From positions 1 to 11,569 of the forward strand of contig CAJLWO010000069.1 of NCBI GenBank assembly GCA_905210435.1: 11,569 nucleotides of DNA, given 5' to 3'. The notes below the pieces were generated by a model. The model was not told the DNA's origin. It was given only the letters and a program-made list of their open reading frames with translations, and did not search any database. Source of the DNA: an uncultured Bacteroidales bacterium. GTDB taxonomy: Bacteria > Bacteroidota > Bacteroidia > Bacteroidales > Muribaculaceae. Below are positions 7,063-11,569 of the stretch, piece after piece. How positions within the stretch are numbered: position 1 is the stretch's first letter; every line of letters starts with the position of its first letter. A program made the translations under genes and the position numbers.

Positions 7063-7065
7063 GAC

Positions 7066-7512
7066 ATGAGTCATGTTTCCCTAACTTATCACATCATTTT
7101 TGGCACATATAAACGACACTGTGTCATTTCGCATGACCATGAGCGTGAATTATACAAATTCATGTATGATTTTGCGAGTTCCCGTGAAGTTTACGTACGA
7201 CGCATAGGCGGAATGCCAGACCATGTCCATATATTGTGCGATATCCCGCCCAAGTTGGCAATAGCTGATTTCATAAGGCTGCTGAAAACTGAAAGCAGCA
7301 AATTTATGCGTGTAAACCCTCATTTCCCTAACTGGGAAAGATGGGCTGACGGTTATGGCATTTTCACGGTAGACGCATCTTCTCGTGAAACGCGGCGACA
7401 ATACATAATCAATCAACCTGAGCACCATAAACAATTTGATTTCAAGGAAGAATACCGTAATTTCCTTATAGAAGCCGGATTCCCCGAGTATACTGAAATC
7501 CTCGGAGAATAA
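7066..7512 (+). CDS. tnpA: Single-domain Y1 (HUH) transposase, IS200/RAYT type
   Basis: A 148-residue HUH endonuclease of the Y1 transposase family, which cuts and joins single-stranded DNA next to hairpins. GGMPDHVHILCDIPP (48-62) contains the HUH metal-binding pair His53 and His55. Tyr113 in RRQYIINQPEHH is the expected nucleophile; Gln117 four residues on matches the metal-ligand spacing of IS608 TnpA, and EHH closes the motif. KLAIADFIRLLKTESSKFM and ADGYGIFTVDASS are usual for the family. All catalytic residues are present, so it looks intact. No TnpB/IscB gene accompanies it. Flanking inverted REP-like blocks favour a REP-associated (RAYT) role over a plain IS200. Start is ATG 7066; in-frame TTG 7060 lies inside the -7 box and is less likely. 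It looks more AT-rich than neighbouring genes, consistent with transfer. Its stop is the first base pair region of a long hairpin. Confidence 0.85.
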   Translation: MSHVSLTYHIIFGTYKRHCVISHDHERELYKFMYDFASSREVYVRRIGGMPDHVHILCDIPPKLAIADFIRLLKTESSKFMRVNPHFPNWERWADGYGIFTVDASSRETRRQYIINQPEHHKQFDFKEEYRNFLIEAGFPEYTEILGE

Positions 7513-7573
7513 GAGGGTGTCTCATAACAAAATTTTCGACTCAGTGTTTAACTTTTGTCATGAGACACCCTCT
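7512..7573 (+). terminator. Long hairpin at the transposase stop codon
   Basis: AGAGGGTGTCTCAT (7512-7525) pairs perfectly with ATGAGACACCCTCT (7560-7573). After one mismatch ACAAAA (7527-7532) pairs with TTTTGT (7553-7558). The first arm starts on the last base of the TAA stop. No U-tract follows; AAAAATC comes next, which would be a U-rich tail for minus-strand transcripts. It may insulate or terminate, or be an end hairpin of the element. Confidence 0.6.
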
Positions 7574-7575
7574 AA

Positions 7576-7597
7576 AAATCGGCGGCCTACGGGCGCC
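7576..7597 (-). repeat. REP-like hairpin, right inner copy
   Basis: Read on the minus strand this is GGCG-c-CC-GTA-GG-c-CGCC followed by GATTT. It differs from the left inner copy (6996-7018) only at the middle loop base. Confidence 0.8.
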
Positions 7598-7615
7598 TAA
7601 GACTGAGGGATACCA

Positions 7616-7655
7616 AAACCGGGCACGCCTCCGCAAGCTACGGCGTACCCGGTTA
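7616..7655. repeat. 40-bp palindrome inside the right REP block
   Basis: AACCGGGCACGCC (7617-7629) with GGCGTACCCGGTT (7642-7654), again with one non-Watson-Crick position. It is the inverted copy of 6938-6977 with two base differences, one at the outer edge and one in the loop. Confidence 0.8.
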
Positions 7656-7659
7656 TTGC

Positions 7660-7686
7660 TAAATCGGCGACCTGCGGGCGCCATTT
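7660..7686 (-). repeat. REP-like hairpin, right outer copy
   Basis: A perfect 27-base inverted copy of 6907-6933. It lies 39 bp beyond the 3' end of upp, so it may also serve as the 3' hairpin for minus-strand upp transcripts. Confidence 0.8.
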
Positions 7687-7725
7687 TATGCTTATAAATA
7701 GCGAATTATACACAGGTTATATCGG

Positions 7726-8379
7726 TTACTCCTTTACGCCGTAGGCGAGGTCGCCGGCATCACCCAGGCCTGGGACTATGTAGGAGTGGTCGTTGATGTG
7801 CTCGTCGACTGCGCCTACCCAGATTGTGGTGCGGTCCTTGGGGAAGGTCTCGGAGATGTAGTCGATGGCGCGCTGCGAGGCTATTACGGATGCTACGTGG
7901 ATGTGACGCGGGGTGCCTTTGGTGAGCAATGCGCGGTAACTCAGCTCCATCGAGGCGCCTGTGGCAAGCATCGGGTCGGCTATCACCACTATCTTGTCCT
8001 CGAGGTTGGGCGAGGCAAGATACTCGATGCAGACATCAAAATTCTCTTTCTCCTTGTATTTGCGGTAGGCCGACACGAATGCGTTTTCCGCATTGTCGAA
8101 ATATTCGAGGAAACCCTGATGGAACGGTACTCCCGCACGGAATATGGTGGCGAGCACAACGGGATCGGATATGCGGTGGCATTTCGACACTCCGAGAGGT
8201 GTGGTGACATCGACCTCCTTGTAGTTGAGCGTGCGCGATATTTCAAACGCCATAATCTGGCCTATGCGCTCGAGATTGCGGCGGAAACGAAGACGGTCAT
8301 TCTGTATGTTGACGTCGCGCAGTTCCGACATATACTGGCTTATAAGGGAATTTCCCTTGTCAAAATTTATTATTTTCAT
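7726..8379 (-). CDS. upp: Uracil phosphoribosyltransferase
   Basis: A 217-residue cytoplasmic pyrimidine-salvage enzyme that makes UMP from uracil and PRPP. The PRPP loop VVIADPMLATGAS is at 131-143. RAGVPFHQGF (81-90) matches the conserved region near the PRPP pyrophosphate site. VPGLGDAGDLAYG (202-214) is the uracil-recognition segment at the C terminus. The length is normal, and the N-terminal arm is complete. It is divergent from panB and convergent with the xerD operon, from which the REP/transposase element separates it. A TATCTTTG -7 box lies 25 bp upstream of its start on the minus strand. Confidence 0.95.
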   Translation of the reverse strand: MKIINFDKGNSLISQYMSELRDVNIQNDRLRFRRNLERIGQIMAFEISRTLNYKEVDVTTPLGVSKCHRISDPVVLATIFRAGVPFHQGFLEYFDNAENAFVSAYRKYKEKENFDVCIEYLASPNLEDKIVVIADPMLATGASMELSYRALLTKGTPRHIHVASVIASQRAIDYISETFPKDRTTIWVGAVDEHINDHSYIVPGLGDAGDLAYGVKE

Positions 8380-8403
8380 CGTATATTTAAGATTTTATTT
8401 TCT

Positions 8404-8411
8404 CAAAGATA
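8404..8411 (-). promoter_or_regulatory. -7 box for upp
   Basis: Plus-strand CAAAGATA reads TATCTTTG on the minus strand, matching TAnnTTTG. It is 24 bp before the upp ATG. No good TTTG -33 box is found at the usual spacing. Confidence 0.5.
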
Positions 8412-8485
8412 CGAGTTTTTCTCCGATAAAGTTTCCCCATCGGCAAATTTTTTACATTTTCATTCAATGGTGTTGATTTATATGT

Positions 8486-8493
8486 TACCTTTG
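8486..8493 (+). promoter_or_regulatory. -7 box for panB
   Basis: TACCTTTG matches TAnnTTTG, 59 bp before the panB ATG. A leader of about 50 nt is predicted. No clear -33 TTTG is visible. Confidence 0.5.
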
Positions 8494-8516
8494 TGCCGAA
8501 TATTCCCGATATATTC

Positions 8517-8530
8517 ATTTATGCATAAAT
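8517..8530. promoter_or_regulatory. Perfect 14-bp palindrome in the panB leader
   Basis: ATTTATGCATAAAT is its own reverse complement and lies between the predicted panB transcription start and its ATG. It could be a dimeric regulator site. AT-rich palindromes also arise by chance, so the function is uncertain. Confidence 0.3.
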
Positions 8531-8552
8531 AATTACATAAAATCACGTATAT

Positions 8553-9374
8553 ATGTCAACAAATACAACTGACAATCAGCGTAAAGTCACTACATTGCGG
8601 CTTACAGAAATGAAGCGCCGCAACGAGAAGATAGCCATGCTTACGGCCTACGATTATTCGATGGCACGCCTCATCGACGAAGCCGGAATGGATGTGATAC
8701 TCGTAGGTGACTCGGCATCAAATGTCATGGCCGGCAACGTAACTACCCTGCCGATGACTCTCGATCAGATGATATACCACGCATCGAGCGTTGTAAAAGG
8801 TGTTAGCCGTGCTCTTGTGGTGGTCGACATGCCGTTCGGCACCTATCAGGGTAACTCTAAAGAGGCTCTTGCCTCAGCTATCCGCATCATGAAGGAATCG
8901 AATGCCGAAGCCGTAAAAATGGAAGGTGGAGCCGAGATACGCGAATCAATCGAGCGCATACTTTGCGCGGGCATTCCCGTGATGGGACACTTGGGACTCA
9001 CACCCCAGTCAATCAACAAGTTCGGCACCTACGCCGTGCGCGCCAAAGAGGAAGCCGAAGCCGAACGACTCATCAGCGACGCCAAGATGCTTGAGGAGAT
9101 AGGATGCTTTGCCCTCGTGCTCGAAAAGATACCGGCCGCACTGGCTGCACGCGTGGCATCGGAACTCACCATACCGGTCATCGGCATCGGAGCGGGCAAC
9201 GGCTGCGACGGACAGGTGCTCGTGATGCACGACATGCTCGGCATCAACAAAGGATTCTCCCCCAAATTCCTGCGTCGCTACGCCGACCTCGCCACAGTCA
9301 TCGACTCGGCTGTAAAGGGATACATCAACGACGTCAAGGACGGCGACTTCCCCAACGCCAACGAGCAATACTGA
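8553..9374 (+). CDS. panB: 3-methyl-2-oxobutanoate hydroxymethyltransferase
   Basis: A 273-residue cytoplasmic enzyme that transfers a hydroxymethyl group from 5,10-methylene-tetrahydrofolate to 2-oxoisovalerate, giving ketopantoate, the first committed step of pantothenate and CoA synthesis. The TIM-barrel landmarks are in place: TAYDYSMARLIDEAG near the N terminus, metal-ligand Asp53 (VGDSASNV), Asp92 (VDMPFGTYQG), Lys122/Glu124 (VKMEGG) and catalytic Glu191 (LEKIP). IPVIGIGAGNGCDGQVLV (207-224) is the conserved C-terminal barrel strand. The length is typical. No panC or panD is in the window. It is transcribed away from upp and ends at a strong hairpin shared with the convergent gene downstream. 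Confidence 0.96.
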   Translation: MSTNTTDNQRKVTTLRLTEMKRRNEKIAMLTAYDYSMARLIDEAGMDVILVGDSASNVMAGNVTTLPMTLDQMIYHASSVVKGVSRALVVVDMPFGTYQGNSKEALASAIRIMKESNAEAVKMEGGAEIRESIERILCAGIPVMGHLGLTPQSINKFGTYAVRAKEEAEAERLISDAKMLEEIGCFALVLEKIPAALAARVASELTIPVIGIGAGNGCDGQVLVMHDMLGINKGFSPKFLRRYADLATVIDSAVKGYINDVKDGDFPNANEQY

Positions 9375-9390
9375 TAATTGCAACGAGACA

Positions 9391-9429
9391 ACAAAGGCGT
9401 CATTTTCGCTCAGAAAATGACGCCTTTGT
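9391..9429. terminator. Bidirectional terminator between panB and the convergent small exported gene
   Basis: ACAAAGGCGTCATTTTC (9391-9407) and GAAAATGACGCCTTTGT (9413-9429) form a perfect 17-bp stem with a 5-base loop. It lies 16 bp after panB and 24 bp beyond the 3' end of the convergent gene at 9454-9861. The symmetric stem can end transcription from both sides, although neither side has a long U-tract. Confidence 0.8.
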
Positions 9430-9453
9430 CATTAATTGCCATTGCTGACGCTA

Positions 9454-9861
9454 TCAGTTGATGTTCATGCCTGATACAACGTCGTCGCCACCCTGGGCGT
9501 AGACTACCACGAGTCCGGCACCGGGCATGTTGACACTTACGAGAGCGCGTGTGCGGCCGTCTTCCTGCTTTGCAGCGTAGCCTACCACATGGTTGTTGTC
9601 CTGAGCTTTCTCATCGACTACGACGGGGTCGGTGATTTCGGCAAGCACTTTCTGCACTTCGGCGGCGGTGGCGGGAGAAGCTCCGATAAACATCACTACC
9701 TTGCCCCAGTCCATACCCTCTTTTGTACAGTCATATTCAGGTACGTCGGAAAGAGCCGCGCCCGGGATTTCGGTAAGTTTGTTGTAAGCCTCGTCAACAT
9801 TGATAGCCTTAACAGTGACTGCAGCGAGTGCCACAATCATCAACATCAGAATCTTTTTCAT
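9454..9861 (-). CDS. Small exported protein of unknown function
   Basis: A 135-residue protein I do not recognise. It begins with a classic signal peptide: MKK, then the hydrophobic core ILMLMIVALAAVTV, then a likely cleavage after Val-Lys-Ala (residue 19). No lipobox cysteine is present, so a soluble periplasmic or secreted product of about 116 residues is expected. The mature part is acidic, has one cysteine (Cys45), a helical stretch (ATAAEVQKVLAEI) and a strand-rich C-terminal half (RALVSVNMPGAGLVVVYAQGGDD). No enzyme motif is seen. It stands alone on the minus strand, convergent with panB and divergent from hipBA. A TATTTTTG -7 box lies upstream. The complete signal peptide, clean start and flanking signals make it a real gene. 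Confidence 0.8.
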   Translation of the reverse strand: MKKILMLMIVALAAVTVKAINVDEAYNKLTEIPGAALSDVPEYDCTKEGMDWGKVVMFIGASPATAAEVQKVLAEITDPVVVDEKAQDNNHVVGYAAKQEDGRTRALVSVNMPGAGLVVVYAQGGDDVVSGMNIN

Positions 9862-9910
9862 AATTTCGGATTTTATCGTTGAAATATTAAAATTGTTTTT
9901 CTATTAGACG

Positions 9911-9918
9911 CAAAAATA
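9911..9918 (-). promoter_or_regulatory. -7 box for the small exported protein gene
   Basis: Plus-strand CAAAAATA reads TATTTTTG on the minus strand, a match to TAnnTTTG, 49 bp before the start codon. The surroundings are AT-rich, so chance matches are possible. Confidence 0.4.
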
Positions 9919-9979
9919 ACAAAAAAGTTACATATCCCCGCAGTTTCTGTAAAAATTAAATGATTAAAGAGCGTATGAA

Positions 9980-10011
9980 TTTGTTTTATCAACAGAAAAA
10001 GCATATCTTTA
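9980..10011 (+). promoter_or_regulatory. Promoter of the hipBA-type operon
   Basis: TTTG (9980-9983), 20 bp, TATCTTTA (10004-10011). The -33 box and spacing are ideal; the -7 box misses the final G of TAnnTTTG. The predicted start near 10018 falls in the palindrome at 10017-10032. Confidence 0.5.
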
Positions 10012-10016
10012 CAAAA

Positions 10017-10032
10017 TGATAATATTTTATCA
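10017..10032. promoter_or_regulatory. Candidate HipB-like operator
   Basis: TGATAA-TATT-TTATCA is a 16-bp inverted repeat placed at the predicted transcription start of the operon. TTATC half-sites recur at 9986-9990 and 10046-10050; the latter is part of TATCGATA just before the ATG. HipB-type antitoxins repress their own operons by binding inverted repeats of this kind, so autoregulation is a reasonable inference. Confidence 0.4.
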
Positions 10033-10055
10033 GTTAAAGCTTATTTTATCGATAT

Positions 10056-10385
10056 ATGAATAATATATTATCAATTTTAGATAACTTCGCATTTGAAAAC
10101 AGCGATGATATTGCGAAGAATATCGCCAACGATTTCCGCAAACGCCGTATCGAGAAAAACATGACTCGGGTTCAGGTTGCCGAAAAATCGGGAGTGGCAC
10201 TCAGCAATATCGTACGATTCGAGCAAAAAGGACTTATCTCGCTGAAAAATCTCATTGGCATAGCAGTTGCCTTGGGATACACGTCGGAAATAAAAAACAT
10301 TTTCAACGAGGCGAAGTATTCCACTATGGATGAACTGCTTCAGATTCACAAAAATACCGGCAAGAAAAAAGCGCATAAATCATGA
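10056..10385 (+). CDS. hipB: HipB-like XRE-family antitoxin/repressor
   Basis: A 109-residue DNA-binding protein. A helix-turn-helix of the Cro/C1 (XRE) type occupies about 24-75: IANDFRKRRIEKNMTRVQVA, then the turn EKSGVALSNIVRFEQKG (recognition helix about 48-58), then SLKNLIGIAVALG. The C-terminal tail is short and basic (GKKKAHKS). Its position directly before a HipA kinase, with a 4-bp ATGA overlap, identifies it as the HipB-type partner that neutralises the kinase and represses the operon. An N-terminal extension of about 23 residues precedes the HTH. Candidate operator half-sites lie immediately upstream. The symbol is by role and synteny; sequence divergence from the E. coli protein is probably large. 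Confidence 0.82.
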   Translation: MNNILSILDNFAFENSDDIAKNIANDFRKRRIEKNMTRVQVAEKSGVALSNIVRFEQKGLISLKNLIGIAVALGYTSEIKNIFNEAKYSTMDELLQIHKNTGKKKAHKS

Positions 10386-11500
10386 AAAGCCTTGACAAAC
10401 TTACTGTTGGATACCATGACAAGGAGGTAGGCACTCTCTGCTTTACTCCCGACCGCAAACTGTGCGTTTTCGAATACAGCAAACAATGGCTTGGAGAAGG
10501 ATTCAGCATATCACCGCTCGAACTTCCTCTGCGCCCGGAGCTTTTCATAGCCCGTCCACAGCCGTTTTATGGCAATTTCGGTATTTTTGAAGACAGTCTG
10601 CCCGACGGCTACGGACGCTATCTCCTCCATAAGGCTCTCCTCAGGGAGGGCATCGACGACCGTAACCTTTCAGCCCTTGACAGGCTCAGCATAATAGGAA
10701 ACAGCGGAATGGGAGCGCTGACCTATCAGCCGCAACGACCGGTCGCAACAGAAAAAGAAGTTCTCGATTTCGACATCCTGCAGGCCAAGGCTCTTGAAGT
10801 ACTGAGGGAGAAACAGGACAAAGACGCAGGCCTCCTCCTTTACAACAGCGGTAACAGCGGGGGGTGTCGCCCGAAAGCCGTATTTTCGGACTGTGAAGGG
10901 CACTGGCTCGTAAAATTCAGACATACTTACGACGATACGGATATAGGACTCCGTGAGTATCACTACAATGAGGTGGCACGCAGATGCGGTATTGATGTAC
11001 CCGATTTCAGATTGCTTAACGACAGATATTTCGCTACAAGACGTTTTGACCTGACCCCGGCAGGCGAACGCATTCATGTGGCCACGGCCGGAGCATTGCT
11101 TGGAATCTCGCTGTCGACCCCGGTATTAGACTACAGCAACCTGCTGGCACTGACGGGCTATCTGACTCAAAGCGCAAAAGAAGTCGAAGAGATGTTCCGC
11201 CGCATGGTATTCAACTACCTGACTGAAAATAAAGACGACCATTGTAAAAATTTCAGTTTTCTCATCTCGAAGGATACAGAAGGAAAATGGCGCTGGCAAT
11301 TGGCTCCGGCCTACGACTTGACACTCTGTACCGAAGGATACAACGGCCAGCATGCTACCTCTGTCAACGGAACCGGCAAACCGACCGCCGGTGATTTCAT
11401 AGCCGTAGGCCGAAGAATAAAAATGCCGGAAAAACGGTGCCTGGAAATAATTACCGAGCTAAGTGACAGTTGCGGAGCTCTTTTGCGGTACAGGATTTAA
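10382..11500 (+). CDS. hipA: HipA-like serine/threonine kinase toxin
   Basis: A 372-residue HipA-family kinase. Classical HipA phosphorylates glutamyl-tRNA synthetase and causes growth arrest; the target here is unknown. The N-terminal subdomain (about 1-115; GTLCFTPDRKLCVFEYSKQWLGEGFSISPLELPL and GIFEDSLPDGYGRYLL) corresponds to the Couple_hipA region and is fused, unlike split HipST systems. The glycine-rich SGNSGGCRPKA is at 156-166 and the ATP-contact Lys178 in WLVKF. The catalytic loop NYLTENKDDHCKNFSFL has Asp285 as likely catalytic base and Asn290. Asp312 in APAYDLT is the metal-binding aspartate. All key residues are present. The protein is shorter than E. coli HipA (440 residues) and ends soon after a short helix (RCLEIITELSDSCGALL), so its C-terminal bundle is reduced. 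It overlaps hipB by 4 bp. The stop is 16 bp before the right terminal repeat. Confidence 0.88.
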   Translation: MKSLDKLTVGYHDKEVGTLCFTPDRKLCVFEYSKQWLGEGFSISPLELPLRPELFIARPQPFYGNFGIFEDSLPDGYGRYLLHKALLREGIDDRNLSALDRLSIIGNSGMGALTYQPQRPVATEKEVLDFDILQAKALEVLREKQDKDAGLLLYNSGNSGGCRPKAVFSDCEGHWLVKFRHTYDDTDIGLREYHYNEVARRCGIDVPDFRLLNDRYFATRRFDLTPAGERIHVATAGALLGISLSTPVLDYSNLLALTGYLTQSAKEVEEMFRRMVFNYLTENKDDHCKNFSFLISKDTEGKWRWQLAPAYDLTLCTEGYNGQHATSVNGTGKPTAGDFIAVGRRIKMPEKRCLEIITELSDSCGALLRYRI

Positions 11501-11516
11501 AAAGAGACAGAAGCAA

Positions 11517-11569
11517 CACGGCTCTTTCATTTAAGACAAAAATAGAGACATAGCCCCCCCTTACCCGGT
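11517..11569. repeat. Right copy of the 53-bp terminal inverted repeat
   Basis: The exact reverse complement of 1-53. It starts 16 bp after the hipA stop. CTCTTT at its inner edge (11522-11527) can pair with AAAGAG (11501-11506) just after hipA to form a weak terminator-like stem, so part of the repeat may double as the 3' end signal of hipA. Confidence 0.9.

Larger units (their letters stand above)
6907..7686. mobile_element. REP/RAYT-like element: HUH transposase between inverted structured repeat blocks
   Basis: A 780-bp unit sits between the convergent xerD and upp genes. A block at 6907-7018 holds a small hairpin, a 40-bp palindrome and a second small hairpin. The same block occurs in inverted orientation at 7576-7686. 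A single-domain Y1 transposase gene lies between them. The outer 27 bases are perfect inverted copies (6907-6933 with 7660-7686), the 40-bp palindromes agree at 38 positions, and the inner hairpins differ at one loop base. The 18-bp spacers between palindrome and inner hairpin agree at only about 10 positions, so the structured parts are what is kept. This resembles RAYT genes flanked by inverted REP elements (REPtrons/BIMEs) known from Proteobacteria. No target duplication is evident, as expected for HUH elements. Confidence 0.75.

Noticed and set aside
7060..7065. TTG 7060 as the transposase start
   Set aside because: It lies within the -7 box and adds only two residues. ATG 7066 begins the usual Met-Ser-His-Val family N terminus.
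6907..7686. CRISPR array or integron cassette array
   Set aside because: The repeats are few, inverted about the gene and structured, with no regular spacers. xerD is a housekeeping recombinase, and no attC-like series follows.
8380..8552. A riboswitch in the upp/panB divergent region
   Set aside because: The panB leader is only about 50 nt and shows short palindromes but no larger conserved fold I recognise.
1..11569. Terminal inverted repeats as evidence of a complete linear virus, plasmid or giant transposon
   Set aside because: The interior holds xerD, upp, panB and other chromosomal genes and no replication, packaging or mobilisation genes. The only transposase belongs to a separate 780-bp internal element.

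Overview
The window looks like a chromosomal piece from a member of the Bacteroidales. The grounds are repeated Bacteroidetes-type promoters (TAnnTTTG -7 boxes, some with a TTTG -33 box 19-20 bp upstream), weak or absent Shine-Dalgarno sites, and gene families common in that order (a large YfhO membrane protein, a short methyltransferase-like protein sharing its operon, XerD). A gut Muribaculaceae-like bacterium is my best guess. The family assignment is inference.

Layout. (1) 1-53 and 11517-11569 are perfect 53-bp inverted repeats at the two extreme ends of the window. (2) 174-2317, plus strand: a tight three-gene cluster of a DJ-1/PfpI-like protein, an exported HSL-type alpha/beta hydrolase and a RimJ/RimL-like acetyltransferase. 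(3) 2318-2756: a long intergenic region with two hairpins, promoter boxes on both strands and a possible small minus-strand RNA. (4) 2757-6835, plus strand: a coupled operon of a YfhO-family membrane protein, a short methyltransferase-like protein and the tyrosine recombinase XerD. (5) 6907-7686: a self-contained element between the convergent xerD and upp genes. A single-domain Y1/HUH transposase is framed by two inverted copies of a structured block (small hairpin, large palindrome, small hairpin). This is a REP/RAYT-like arrangement and the most interesting part of the window. (6) 7726-9374: divergent housekeeping genes upp (pyrimidine salvage) and panB (pantothenate/CoA synthesis). (7) 9454-9861, minus strand: a small exported protein of unknown function. 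(8) 10056-11500, plus strand: a hipBA-type toxin-antitoxin operon with a recognisable promoter and a candidate operator palindrome.

The operons are joined by short gaps or 4-bp ATGA overlaps. Convergent and 3' ends carry hairpin terminators. Most genes are ordinary. The accessory parts are the transposase/REP element, the HipBA module and the terminal inverted repeats. No tRNA, rRNA or CRISPR array is visible.
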